Numbered from the stretch's first letter, positions 16,906 through 26,027 are shown. The stretch: 64,000 bases of DNA from SIG480 sp045636865 (GCA_045636865.1 JAZTYJ010000025.1:1-64000); one strand, 5' to 3'. Translations and numbers: made by a program. Notes: a model not told the origin generated them from the letters alone.

Positions 16906-19365
16906 TTACTTTTCAATGCCGAGGAGACCGAGGGATTCCTCACGCATTTTATATTTGAGAATTTTCCCTGCAGCATTCATCGGGAAGTTCTTTACAAACA
17001 GGAAGTATCTCGGAACCTTGTGGCGGGCGATATGCTCGTTACCAAACTCGCGCATTTCAGCTTCATCCGCCTCCACGCCGTCGTGAAGGATAATCCACGC
17101 ACAGCACTCCTCGCCGTACTTCTTGTCCGGAACACCGATAACCTGAACGTCGCGAACCTTCGGGTTTGTGAGATAGAATTCTTCAATTTCACGCGGGTAG
17201 AGGTTTTCACCACCACGGATAATCATATCCTTGAGTCGTCCCGTAACCTTGTAATAGCCGTCGGGAGTTCTGCAACAGATATCGCCCGAATGGAGCCATC
17301 CGTCTTTATCTATCGTCTGCGCTGTTGCCTGCGGCATCTTGTAATATCCCTTCATAATATTGAAACCGCGTGCTACAAACTCTCCGCTTTCACCGTCGGG
17401 GAGCTCTTCTCCCGTTTCGGGATCAATTATCTTACACTCAACACCGGGGAATGCGCTGCCGACAGTTTCAACTCTGTGGTCGATATCTTCGTTAACCTCG
17501 CCCATCGTACATCCGGGAGACGCTTCGGTCTGACCGTAAACGCTGATGATTTCCTTCATATTCATCTCATCTGCCGCGCGACGCATAAGATCTGCCGGAC
17601 AGTTTGCGCCTGCCATAATTCCCGTGCGGATATATGAGAAATCGGTCTTTGCGAAATCGGGATGGTTGAACATCGCGATAAACATAGTCGGAACGCCGTT
17701 GAAGCACGTTATATGCTCATCATTTACACATGCAAGCGACGACTTCGGTGAGAAATACGGCATCGGACAGAGCGTTCCGCCGTGTGTCATCATAGATGTC
17801 ATTGAAAGAACCATTCCGAAACAATGGAACATCGGAACCTGAATCATCATGCGGTCTGCCGTTGAGAGATCCATTCTGTCTCCGATAGTTTTGCCGTTGT
17901 TGACAATATTTCTGTGAGTGAGCATAACGCCCTTCGGAAATCCCGTTGTGCCGGACGTGTACTGCATATTACATACATCGTCGGGCTTTACAAGTGATGC
18001 ACGGCGGCGCACCTCTTCCTTCGGGATCTCGTTTGCGCGGTCAAGCATCTGCTCCCAGTTGAGGCATCCCGGCATATCAAAACCTACCGTTACGATATTG
18101 CGAAGGAACGGAAGCTTCTTTGCATAAAGCGGCTCGCCCGGCTGCATCTCTGAAAGTTCAGGACAAAGCTCCTGCATAATTTCGCGATAGTTTGTATCCT
18201 TGCAGTCTTCAATCATAACGAGTGTATGAGTATCCGACTGACGAAGAAGGTATTCGATTTCGTGAATTTTGTATGCAGTATTGACGGTTACGAGCACCGC
18301 GCCGATTTTCGTTGTCGCCCAGAAGGTTATAAACCACTGCGGGACATTTGTTGCCCAGATAGCAACGTGGTCGCCTGCCTTTACACCGAGAGCAATGAGA
18401 GCCGCTGCCGCTTCATCAACATCCGCGCGGAATTCCGAATAAGTTCTCGTATAATCAAGTGTGGTGTATTTAAAAGCATACTGGTCGGGATACATATCGA
18501 CCATCGTATCAAGAACCTCCGAAAAGGTCTTGTCAATTACCTTATATTTCTCCCACACAAAAGTTCCTGTTTTCGCTCTGTTATAGTAAACAGGCTTTGA
18601 AACCTTCTTCTCTCCGCCGCTTTTTGCAATGTAATTTAAAAAGTGGGTGAGAACAATGTCGGCATCGTCAATCTCATCGTTCCACGCAACAGAGATAAAA
18701 CCGTCGTAATTGAGTGATGAAAGTGCGGAGATAACTTCTCCTACAGGAAGAGTTCCCTCTCCGATGAGAACGTTTTTACCGTCCTTGCGGTCACCGAGAC
18801 GAACATATTTAATGTATGCACCGAGGTTTGTGATGGTATCCTCGGCACTTTCGCCGCCGTCAAAATACGTCTCGCGCACATCCCAGGCAGCACCAAGAAC
18901 CGCGCTTGAGAAGTAGTTTATGATATCAAGGACATTCTCCGTATGAGAAAGATAATCGGATGTTGAGAGAAGAAGCTTTACATCTGTCCCCTCTGCTCGC
19001 TCAATTGCCGGCGAAAGCTTTTCTGAAAGCTTTTCCAGATCAGGCTTTTTCTCAACGTGAACAATAACCCCCGAAACACCTGCGCCGCGAGCCATATCCA
19101 CATATCGCTTAACCGCTTCGGCATCTGCATTCTCCGAATCAAGCGCATGCGGATAAATGAGAGCAGAAACCTCAAGTCCGCGGTTTATGAGCTTGCGTTT
19201 TGAATCAGACACGCTTCCGCTGCGAAGGATGCTGTCGTGATGACGGACTCTCTCGCCGTCTGCATCGTAGATTTCAAAACCCGAGAATCCGTAATCGTAT
19301 GCATATTTGCAGAGATCAAGGAATGACGGACGTGATACGTTTTTTGTTGAAAATGTGAGTTTCAT
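16906..19365 (-). CDS. Fusion: sugar-phosphate isomerase/epimerase-type TIM barrel plus acyl-CoA synthetase
   Basis: 819 residues in two domains. Residues 1-265 resemble the xylose-isomerase-like TIM-barrel/AP-endonuclease-2 family. Residues about 275-819 are an ANL adenylating enzyme: P-loop YTSGTTGFPKGVMLTH, YGQTEAS, hinge region GRLKDMIIRGGENLYP, and the C-terminal lysine in NAAGKILK. The ligase part resembles medium-chain acyl-CoA synthetases; the acid substrate is unknown. The start at 19365 follows GAGGAG and lies one base after the stop of the LeuA-like gene, so both are under the same T-box. The fusion is unusual. Confidence 0.85.
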   Translation of the reverse strand: MKLTFSTKNVSRPSFLDLCKYAYDYGFSGFEIYDADGERVRHHDSILRSGSVSDSKRKLINRGLEVSALIYPHALDSENADAEAVKRYVDMARGAGVSGVIVHVEKKPDLEKLSEKLSPAIERAEGTDVKLLLSTSDYLSHTENVLDIINYFSSAVLGAAWDVRETYFDGGESAEDTITNLGAYIKYVRLGDRKDGKNVLIGEGTLPVGEVISALSSLNYDGFISVAWNDEIDDADIVLTHFLNYIAKSGGEKKVSKPVYYNRAKTGTFVWEKYKVIDKTFSEVLDTMVDMYPDQYAFKYTTLDYTRTYSEFRADVDEAAAALIALGVKAGDHVAIWATNVPQWFITFWATTKIGAVLVTVNTAYKIHEIEYLLRQSDTHTLVMIEDCKDTNYREIMQELCPELSEMQPGEPLYAKKLPFLRNIVTVGFDMPGCLNWEQMLDRANEIPKEEVRRRASLVKPDDVCNMQYTSGTTGFPKGVMLTHRNIVNNGKTIGDRMDLSTADRMMIQVPMFHCFGMVLSMTSMMTHGGTLCPMPYFSPKSSLACVNDEHITCFNGVPTMFIAMFNHPDFAKTDFSYIRTGIMAGANCPADLMRRAADEMNMKEIISVYGQTEASPGCTMGEVNEDIDHRVETVGSAFPGVECKIIDPETGEELPDGESGEFVARGFNIMKGYYKMPQATAQTIDKDGWLHSGDICCRTPDGYYKVTGRLKDMIIRGGENLYPREIEEFYLTNPKVRDVQVIGVPDKKYGEECCAWIILHDGVEADEAEMREFGNEHIARHKVPRYFLFVKNFPMNAAGKILKYKMREESLGLLGIEK

Positions 19366-19366
19366 C

Positions 19367-20758
19367 TTAATTCTCCTCAAAGACGATCTTGTTCAGCGCA
19401 TTGATGTACGCGCGTACACTCGCCGCAACGATGTCAGTTGAAATTCCGTTTCCTGAATAGAGCTTTCCCTGACTGCGAAGACGGACAATAGCTGAACCGA
19501 GAGCCTCCTTGCCCTCCGTTACTGCCTGAATCTGGAAATCGTCGAGTTCATAGTGATATCCTATGCTGTTTTCTATTGCACGGAAAACAGAGTCGATCGG
19601 ACCGTCACCCGTGCTGACTCCGCAGAGAAGTTCGTTTCCGCAACGGAGTGTAACCTGCGACATCGAGCTTGTGAGATTGCCGCAATTTGTTGTGTAGCTC
19701 TCAAGGTGATATTTCGACGGAGCCTGCATGGCAAAGCTTGCGATAAGGGCTTCAAGTTCTCTTGCGGCTACGCTGTCTTTCTTCTCACAGACTTTCTTGA
19801 GCTCTGCAAAAACGGTTCCGCAATCCTCATCCGAAAGGTCATATCCCAGAATCTTTGCGGCATCAGCAACCTCGGAGAGTGTGCTTTCAAAAGTGAGAAG
19901 AATTGAGCTTCGTGAGCCGTCTGCATCCTCATCGGTCTTCGGTGTGTCATGTGAAATTCTTTCAAGAAGCTCGCGGGTACTTGTATGCACCTTCGTGCTC
20001 TTTAAGTCTGTATATGCATCAAATGCCTCGCCCCTGCGACTTATTGCATCTGAAATCGCACCTGTTGCAAGCACCTTATCGCCTGCAAGGGCACACTTAA
20101 TTCCTTCTGCACCTGCGCGGACAGCTGAAAGAGCGATTGCAACCGCCATATCGAGGCTGTCTGAAACCTGAACAAAAACAGGAGTCTTAACCTTTGCGGT
20201 GATTTTTGCAACAAGCTCTGCCATTTCTTCGGGGAGAACCATTCCCGCGCTGTCGCAAAGAGTAACTTCCTTTGCACCTGCATTTACTGCCTCCGCAACA
20301 CAACTCTCAAGGAAATCGTAATCTGCGCGCGTTGCATCAAGTGCAACAAACTCAACATCAGCACAATACTTGAGTGCCTCTCCTACAAGAGCTGAAATCT
20401 TCGGAAGCATCTTTTCTGCCTTGATGTGGTATGTATATTCCATAGCGACGGTAGATGTCGGAACAACTACCTGAAGGCGCGGCTTTTCCGCATCCTTTAT
20501 GCATTCCCAGGCGGTCGCAACCTCATCCTCCGAAAAGCCTACAGGGATTGCAACCGTGCAACCCTTGACGGTTGATGCGATTGTCTTATAGATTATTGTA
20601 TCCTCACGTAAATTTTTGATAGGAGCCAACTCAATAGCATCTGCGCCGAGAGCATTTGCAGCAGAAGCAATTGCAGTTTTCTCACGGAAAAGCAAAGCTA
20701 CCTCGCGGCTCTGCGCAAGCTCCTTTAAAGTGATGTCAGAAATGTAGATTTTTTTCAT
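19367..20758 (-). CDS. LeuA-like protein lacking the catalytic metal site
   Basis: 463 residues from the ATG at 20758. A DRE-TIM/HMGL-like barrel is followed by a well-kept LeuA allosteric domain (GDGPIDSVFRAIENSIG ... GSAIVRLRSQGK ... ASVRAYINALNK). In true isopropylmalate synthases the barrel starts DTTLRDGEQ and ends in an HxHND metal motif; here these read DITLKEL (residues 8-14) and VQVSD (196-200), so the RD pair and both histidines are missing. It is probably not a normal 2-isopropylmalate synthase and may be a regulator or a changed enzyme. Under T-box control with the downstream fusion gene. Confidence 0.8.
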   Translation of the reverse strand: MKKIYISDITLKELAQSREVALLFREKTAIASAANALGADAIELAPIKNLREDTIIYKTIASTVKGCTVAIPVGFSEDEVATAWECIKDAEKPRLQVVVPTSTVAMEYTYHIKAEKMLPKISALVGEALKYCADVEFVALDATRADYDFLESCVAEAVNAGAKEVTLCDSAGMVLPEEMAELVAKITAKVKTPVFVQVSDSLDMAVAIALSAVRAGAEGIKCALAGDKVLATGAISDAISRRGEAFDAYTDLKSTKVHTSTRELLERISHDTPKTDEDADGSRSSILLTFESTLSEVADAAKILGYDLSDEDCGTVFAELKKVCEKKDSVAARELEALIASFAMQAPSKYHLESYTTNCGNLTSSMSQVTLRCGNELLCGVSTGDGPIDSVFRAIENSIGYHYELDDFQIQAVTEGKEALGSAIVRLRSQGKLYSGNGISTDIVAASVRAYINALNKIVFEEN

Positions 20759-20805
20759 TTTGAAAGCCCCTTTCAAATTTATATCTGCAAAATTTTATCA
20801 AACCA

Positions 20806-20854
20806 ACAAAAAAACGCTTTCGTCTCATTGTCGATTCAAAGAGACGAAAACGTT
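20806..20854 (-). terminator. T-box terminator hairpin
   Basis: Long stem (AACG..TTCGTCTC paired with GAGACGAAAGCGTT) followed on the minus strand by seven T. It lies directly after the T-box sequence and is the termination arm that the antiterminator competes with. Confidence 0.85.
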
Positions 20855-21083
20855 AAGTTCAAAACTGTTTCCGCGGTACCACTCTTTTTCACCCTTACGG
20901 ATGCACTTTGGATGCCAACACATCTTAACTCTGTTACGGGAGTGCCCGTCTGCCCCTACTGCAAGTTCACGGCAGCCGCTCAACGGTGAGTTCTGCAAGT
21001 CTTCCCCGATGTCTCGCACCACCCGACATCTCTCTCGAGGCGAAAGAATTTTGCATACTATTCCGCATCACTGCGTTTACAAT
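20806..21083 (-). ncRNA. T-box riboswitch, probably leucine-specific
   Basis: The canonical T-box AGAGTGGTACCGCGG is read on the minus strand at 20871-20885, with a terminator downstream and stem I features (AGAGAG, GGTGGTGCGAGA) upstream. In the specifier loop I read GAA-CTC-ACC, with CTC at 20988-20990, a leucine codon, which fits the LeuA-like gene it controls. T-boxes turn genes on when the matching tRNA is uncharged. Class call is firm; the specifier was located by eye. Confidence 0.92.
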
Positions 21084-21089
21084 AATGGA

Positions 21090-21118
21090 ATTTTACCACA
21101 GTAGAATATAAAAGTCAA
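21090..21118 (-). promoter_or_regulatory. SigA-type promoter of the T-box transcript
   Basis: Minus strand: -35 TTGACT (21113-21118), 17-nt spacer, -10 TAAAAT (21090-21095), about 7 bases before the T-box leader. Confidence 0.8.
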
Positions 21119-21151
21119 GACTTTTTCAGAAAGAATTTCCGAAAAAGTCTT
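21117..21151 (-). terminator. Intrinsic terminator of putP
   Basis: Stem AAGACTTTTTC/GAAAAAGTCTT just after the putP stop, followed by a T-rich stretch on the minus strand. Its 3' arm overlaps the -35 box of the T-box promoter. Confidence 0.75.
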
Positions 21152-21162
21152 GTTTGTTTTTA

Positions 21163-22695
21163 TTAGTCGTCTATTTCGTTGTTTGTTGCATTTTCAAAAA
21201 TTGCCAAAACTTCAGCTGACGGCTTTTTGTCGATAAGTGTTACAACTACCGCCGCAATTGCACCGATTATAAAGCCCGGTATAATCTCATAGATTCCTGT
21301 TGCTGCTGTGAGTGTTGCACCGTTAATCGGGAGCCACAACCAGAGCATATCAACCAAAGCACCGACTACGATACCTGCAACCGCACCCTTGTATGTAAAG
21401 CGTTTCCAGAAAAGTGAGAACAAAACTGCAGGACCGAATGCCGCGCCGAAGATACCCCATGCGTTTGAAACGAGGTCCATAATAGCCTGTGCCGCATCAC
21501 CTTCGCTGCTTGCGATAAAGTATGCAACAACTGCGATAACAATAACTATAAAGCGGCTTACCCAGAGCATTTCCTTGTTTGATGCGTTCTTTCTGATAAT
21601 CGGCTTATAGAGGTCGCTTGCAAATGAAGATGCCGCAACAAGAAGCTGTGAGTCGGCAGTTGACATTGATGCCGCGATAATTGCAGCAAGCAAAAGTCCT
21701 GCGATAAATGCCGGGAATACATCACGGGCAAGCTCGACAAATATCAATGACTGCTGACCGTTTTCAAGCAATACCTTTGAAAGGTCTGTGCCGTTTGAAT
21801 ATACAAACATTCTGCCGAGATACGCAATTACAACTGCTGCGCCGAGTGAAAGAATAACCCAGATAATTGCAACCGTTGCTGATTTTTTTACCATTGACGG
21901 CTTTTCGATTGCCATAAATCTTACGATGATATGCGGCATACCGAAATAACCAAGACCCCAGCCAAGACCTGAAACAATATCCTTCCAGCTTGCGTTCATA
22001 AAGCTTGCGACAAACTCAAACTCTTCGCCGTTCGGACCGTGATAAATCGTCGTAAGCGCTGCAGGATCAAGATCTTTTGCAAAACCTATGACAATAGGCA
22101 CGATAAGTAGTGCCGCAAGCATAAGAAGTCCCTGGAAGAAGTCCGTCCAGCAAACTGCCTTGAATCCGCCGAGGAATGTGTATGCAAGAACGATTACTGC
22201 AAAAATGATCATCGCAGTTGACTTTGAGAGAGCGGGAACAAGCGTTGTGAAGACGTCTGAACCTGCAACGAATGCTGATGCAACGTAGATCGTAAAGCAA
22301 ACCAAAAATACTACTGCACAGATGATGCTCAAAGTATGGCTCTTTGAAAGAAAACGATTTGAAAGATACTGTGGAAGCGTGATAGCATCTCCTGATGCCT
22401 TTGAGAACTTACGGAGTCTCTTTGCCACGATAATCCAGTTTGCAGCAGTACCTATTGCAAGACCGATACCAATCCAGGCCTGACCGAAACCGAATGCCAG
22501 AATGCTTCCGGGAAGACCCATCAAAAGCCATGCGCTCATATCCGATGCTTGAGCACTCATAGCGGTTACCCACGGACCCATTGATCTGCCGCCGAGGAAG
22601 TAATCCTTTTCTGTTTCACTCTTTGACTTGAAGAAGAACCAAACACCTATAGCAACCATTGCTACAAAGTACAATGCAAATGCTAAAATATCCAT
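21163..22695 (-). CDS. putP: Sodium/proline symporter
   Basis: Inner-membrane Na+/solute symporter of the SSS family, most like PutP. 510 residues with about 12-13 membrane helices. Family features include the N-terminal KDYFLGGRSMGPWVTAMSA segment, in which the SAQASDMSAWL stretch forms part of the Na+ and proline sites. Single-gene unit with its own promoter and terminator. Proline is inferred from overall similarity. Confidence 0.9.
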   Translation of the reverse strand: MDILAFALYFVAMVAIGVWFFFKSKSETEKDYFLGGRSMGPWVTAMSAQASDMSAWLLMGLPGSILAFGFGQAWIGIGLAIGTAANWIIVAKRLRKFSKASGDAITLPQYLSNRFLSKSHTLSIICAVVFLVCFTIYVASAFVAGSDVFTTLVPALSKSTAMIIFAVIVLAYTFLGGFKAVCWTDFFQGLLMLAALLIVPIVIGFAKDLDPAALTTIYHGPNGEEFEFVASFMNASWKDIVSGLGWGLGYFGMPHIIVRFMAIEKPSMVKKSATVAIIWVILSLGAAVVIAYLGRMFVYSNGTDLSKVLLENGQQSLIFVELARDVFPAFIAGLLLAAIIAASMSTADSQLLVAASSFASDLYKPIIRKNASNKEMLWVSRFIVIVIAVVAYFIASSEGDAAQAIMDLVSNAWGIFGAAFGPAVLFSLFWKRFTYKGAVAGIVVGALVDMLWLWLPINGATLTAATGIYEIIPGFIIGAIAAVVVTLIDKKPSAEVLAIFENATNNEIDD

Positions 22696-22736
22696 TCTTT
22701 AATCAAACCCCTTTTCATATTTTTCATATAAAAATC

Positions 22737-22765
22737 AGTATATCACAAAAAGAAACTTTTGCCAA
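22737..22765 (-). promoter_or_regulatory. Promoter of putP
   Basis: Minus strand: -35 TTGGCA (22760-22765), 17-nt spacer, -10 TATACT (22737-22742), about 40 bases ahead of the start codon. Confidence 0.75.
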
Positions 22766-22776
22766 TAGTAAAATTT

Positions 22777-22815
22777 AAAAATCCCGAACTCCGAGCTTCG
22801 GAGTTCGGGATTTTA
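22777..22815 (-). terminator. Intrinsic terminator of the AGCS symporter gene
   Basis: Strong 14-bp stem (AATCCCGAACTCCG / CGGAGTTCGGGATT) directly after the stop at 22817, followed by T's. Confidence 0.9.
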
Positions 22816-22816
22816 A

Positions 22817-24244
22817 TTACTTATCCTTATTTGAATCTGATGATTTCTTAACGAGCTTTGAGAGAGCGACGAGTGCAAGAACGTTCGGGATAACCATAAG
22901 GTAGTTGAAGAAGTCTGTGAGCTCCCAGACGAGGTCGTTTGAAAGAAGTGTTCCGAGGAAGATGAACACGATTGCAATTACTGAATAGATGACAACTGCA
23001 ACCTTGCTGTTCTTGAAAAGATACTGAACATTGATCTTACCAAAGAAGTTCCAGCCGATAATTGTTGAGTATGCAAAGAAGAGAAGGCATATCGCAACAA
23101 ACGCACTACCAAAACCTGTGCCGAAAACGCTTCCCATAGCCATCTGCATAGCATTTGTCTTTGCGATTCCGTTTGCAGAAATTGCATCCAGATAATTTGC
23201 GCTTGAGAGAAGACCGCCCTCACCAACGTAGAGAGTTGAGATGACAACAAGAGCTGTCATTGTGAGAACAACGAATGTGTCTACAAACACGCCTACCATA
23301 GCAACAACACCCTGGTCGTGCGGCTTCTTGACATCTGCCATCGCGTGAGCATGCGGAGTTGAACCCATACCTGCTTCATTTGAGAAGAGCCCGCGCTTTG
23401 CACCCTGGCTGATGGCAGTCTTGAGAGCAACACCAATAGTTGCACCGAGAATAGCATCCGGCTTGAATGCATACTTGAAGATTGCCGCAAATGTTGCCGG
23501 GATGTACTGGATTCTTGCAATAATAACTACAAGACCACCGAGAAGGAAGAGAACTGCCATAATCGGAACGAGCTTTTCTGTAACTGATGCGATTCTCTTG
23601 ATGCCACCGATGAAGATGAATGCAGAAACAACTGCAATAACAATACCGATAATCCAGCCCCACTGTGTGTAGTCAACATTTACAGCGCTGCAAGCGGCCT
23701 CTGCGATTGAGTTTGACTGAACCATTGAACCAAAGAAGCCAAGAGCAACTGTGATTGCAAGAGCAAAGAATACTGCAAGGAATGTTCCGAAGCCGTTCGG
23801 GAACGCTTTTTTGATGTAGTAAACCGGACCGCCGTGGATTTCGCCGTTTGCATCAACCTCTTTTGTCTCCTGAGCGAGAACTGCTTCAGCGTAGATTGTT
23901 GCCATACCGAGGAATGCGATGATCCACATCCAGAAGATAGCACCTGGACCACCGACGAGGATAGCGCCTGATGCACCAACGATGTTACCTGTACCTACCT
24001 GTGCTGCAACAGCAGTTGCAAGAGCCTGGAATGAGGTAAGACCTGCACCGTCACTCTTACCAAAGAGCTTAATGTTTCCAAAAACACTCTTCATACCTTC
24101 ACCAAAGCAACGAATCTGAACGAAACGTGTTTTGAATGTGAAGAAGAGACCTACTCCAACGAGGAGCACGATGAGAATGTAGTCCGCGAGAAAGCCGTTG
24201 GCTGTCTGGACCATTGCGAGAAGTGAGTCAAGAAATGCCTGCAT
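22817..24244 (-). CDS. Alanine/glycine:cation symporter (AGCS family)
   Basis: Na+-coupled small amino acid importer. 475 residues from the ATG at 24244 (MQAFLDSLLAMVQTANGF), preceded by TAGGAGG. About ten membrane helices; family motifs include GTGNIVGASGAILVGGPGA and the SNEAGMGSTPHAHA segment. It lies behind a glycine riboswitch, so glycine is the likely main substrate. Confidence 0.93.
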   Translation of the reverse strand: MQAFLDSLLAMVQTANGFLADYILIVLLVGVGLFFTFKTRFVQIRCFGEGMKSVFGNIKLFGKSDGAGLTSFQALATAVAAQVGTGNIVGASGAILVGGPGAIFWMWIIAFLGMATIYAEAVLAQETKEVDANGEIHGGPVYYIKKAFPNGFGTFLAVFFALAITVALGFFGSMVQSNSIAEAACSAVNVDYTQWGWIIGIVIAVVSAFIFIGGIKRIASVTEKLVPIMAVLFLLGGLVVIIARIQYIPATFAAIFKYAFKPDAILGATIGVALKTAISQGAKRGLFSNEAGMGSTPHAHAMADVKKPHDQGVVAMVGVFVDTFVVLTMTALVVISTLYVGEGGLLSSANYLDAISANGIAKTNAMQMAMGSVFGTGFGSAFVAICLLFFAYSTIIGWNFFGKINVQYLFKNSKVAVVIYSVIAIVFIFLGTLLSNDLVWELTDFFNYLMVIPNVLALVALSKLVKKSSDSNKDK

Positions 24245-24263
24245 AATTTTTCCTCCTAAAAAA

Positions 24264-24290
24264 TAAAAAAAGTTATCGCCTGCGATAACT
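24264..24290 (-). terminator. Expression-platform terminator of the glycine riboswitch
   Basis: Stem AGTTATCGC/GCGATAACT followed by seven T on the minus strand, between the aptamer and the symporter start. A second hairpin with arms GCACAACA/TGTTGTGC lies at about 24299-24332. The terminator suggests transcription control. Confidence 0.8.
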
Positions 24291-24330
24291 CTGAAAACGC
24301 ACAACATGACACCTTTTTAAAAGTGTTGTG

Positions 24331-24455
24331 CTTTTCTCTGTTCTTTTGCCTGAGAGATTCAGCGAAAATTCGCCTTACACCTTCGGCACCCATTTAAGAG
24401 ATTCTCCAGAGTTCCCTCCCCTTTCAGTTTCTTTCGATTCTGAAAGTTTCACAGG
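24331..24455 (-). ncRNA. Glycine riboswitch (single aptamer)
   Basis: The minus strand carries the conserved aptamer blocks GGAGA, GTGCCGAAGGTGTAAG and TCTCAGGCAAAAGAACAGAG in order. Only one full aptamer is clear; the upstream hairpin (arms CTTTCAG/CTGAAAG around 24420-24450) may be the remnant partner seen in singlet forms. Glycine riboswitches ahead of AGCS symporters are known in Firmicutes. Confidence 0.93.
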
Positions 24456-24474
24456 GCAATATTAAATTATCGTA

Positions 24475-24503
24475 AGTATAGCACAACATTTTGCATAATG
24501 CAA
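24475..24503 (-). promoter_or_regulatory. Promoter of the glycine riboswitch transcript
   Basis: Minus strand: -35 TTGCAT (24498-24503), 17-nt spacer, -10 TATACT (24475-24480), about 15-20 bases ahead of the aptamer region. Confidence 0.65.
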
Positions 24504-24535
24504 CACTTTTTTGCAAAAAAATCCGTTTTTATTTA

Positions 24536-25315
24536 TTATCCGAGCACAACGTCGAGGATCATCATAAGCGAAAAACCGACAGCAAACATAATCGTTCCGA
24601 TGTTTGAGTGTTCACCCTCCGACATTTCTGGGATAAGCTCTTCAACGACAACATACAACATCGCACCTGCCGCAAAGCTTAAGAAATACGGAAGTAACGG
24701 AAGGACAAGTCCTGCCGCAACAACGGTTAAAAGTGCGCCAATCGGCTCTACAACACCTGATGCAAAACCGTATAAAAACGATTTTTTTCGACTCATTCCT
24801 TCGTTTTTAAGCGGTAAGGATATTATCGCGCCCTCGGGAAAATTCTGAATCGCTATTCCTATTGATAGTGCAAGTGCACCTGCGCCGGAAACCGAAGCTT
24901 CGCCGTGAACAACTCCTGCAAGCACGGCGCCGACCGCCATACCTTCCGGCAGGTTATGAAGCGCAACCGCAAGAGCGAGCATCGAAGACCTTTTGAAATT
25001 TGACTTTATACCCTCGCACTCACCTTCGCTTCCGTGGATGTGCGGTATAATCTTATCAAGCAAAAGCAAAAACAAGACGCCGAGCCAGAAACCGACAGTT
25101 GCCGGCACGAACGAAAACGAGCCGAGTCCTTCCGACTGTTCAAACGACGGAATTATAAGGCTCCAGACGGATGCCGCGACCATAACTCCCGCCGCAAACC
25201 CCATAAGAGCGCGTTTTATCAAGCTGTTGAGATTTCCCTTTACAAAGAAAACACACGCAGAACCAAGAACGGTTCCGAAAAGCGGAATCATTATTTCTCT
25301 TATAACTTCGCCCAT
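24536..25315 (-). CDS. ZIP-family metal transporter
   Basis: Membrane importer of divalent metals, likely zinc. 259 residues with about eight membrane helices. The two ZIP metal-site motifs are present: HNLPEGMAVG in TM4 and QNFPEGA in TM5, and a short histidine/glutamate loop (HIHGSEGECEG) precedes TM4. Its start abuts the trmO stop, so it is the last gene of the yunB-ligA-ycxB-cupin-trmO-ZIP run. Confidence 0.92.
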   Translation of the reverse strand: MGEVIREIMIPLFGTVLGSACVFFVKGNLNSLIKRALMGFAAGVMVAASVWSLIIPSFEQSEGLGSFSFVPATVGFWLGVLFLLLLDKIIPHIHGSEGECEGIKSNFKRSSMLALAVALHNLPEGMAVGAVLAGVVHGEASVSGAGALALSIGIAIQNFPEGAIISLPLKNEGMSRKKSFLYGFASGVVEPIGALLTVVAAGLVLPLLPYFLSFAAGAMLYVVVEELIPEMSEGEHSNIGTIMFAVGFSLMMILDVVLG

Positions 25316-26023
25316 TTATCTCTTCTCCTTTTCTTCAACGCTAACAACACAAAGCACATCTCCGCACACTCTGAAGCGGACATCAAGCCCCGCAAATGAC
25401 ATACCGTATACGCGCGCCTCATCCTCCTGATACGACGGACGAGGGTCCTGCGAAAGACATCCGACAAGAGCTTTTCGCTTGTCGCCAGGAACAGCTTTTA
25501 AAAGTTCCTCCGGAAAATCCACCGCAAGAACTTTCTTTTCAACAGTTTCGGTGTATCCGCCTGCCGCATCCGCATGACAATCGGCATACGGAACATACGG
25601 TTTTATATCGTATATCGGTGTCATATCAAGAAGGTCTGCACCGCTTACAATCAATACGGTGCCGTCTTTCTCCGTCGCTTCAACACCCTCAAGGCGCACA
25701 GATGAAAGTCCGAGACTGTTCGGGCGAAACGGCGATCGGCTTGCAAAAACACCGATGCGACGATTCCCTCCGAATCTCGGCGGACGAACTGTCGGTGACC
25801 ACTCGTCTCTGTGTGCTTTTGAAAAATCGAATATCAGCCAGAGATGCGAAAATCCCTCTATCTCACGCAGAGCCTCCTCGCATCTGTACTCTTCTTCGAA
25901 AACGATTTTCCCCAAAAGTTCCGGCACAAGTCCGCTCTGCCTCGGGATTCCGAACTTTTCGGAAAAGTCCGTTCTTATGTACGCAACAGGTCGGATTTTT
26001 CTTTCTTTTTCCACAGGATACAT
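25316..26023 (-). CDS. trmO: tRNA (N6-threonylcarbamoyladenosine-37) methyltransferase TrmO-like
   Basis: TrmO (TsaA/UPF0066) uses SAM to methylate t6A37 of tRNA-Thr. 235 residues. The hallmark GVFASRSPFRPNSLGLS is at about residues 88-104, with HLWLIFDF and DIKPYVPYAD, both family blocks. The start is uncertain: the ATG at 26023 has no good ribosome site and overlaps nothing, while a TTG 12 bases upstream would overlap the cupin gene. Confidence 0.9.
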   Translation of the reverse strand: MYPVEKERKIRPVAYIRTDFSEKFGIPRQSGLVPELLGKIVFEEEYRCEEALREIEGFSHLWLIFDFSKAHRDEWSPTVRPPRFGGNRRIGVFASRSPFRPNSLGLSSVRLEGVEATEKDGTVLIVSGADLLDMTPIYDIKPYVPYADCHADAAGGYTETVEKKVLAVDFPEELLKAVPGDKRKALVGCLSQDPRPSYQEDEARVYGMSFAGLDVRFRVCGDVLCVVSVEEKEKR

Positions 26024-26027
26024 CGCC

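Noticed and set aside
19367..20758. Annotation as 2-isopropylmalate synthase (leuA)
   Set aside because: The catalytic RD pair and metal-binding histidines are absent.
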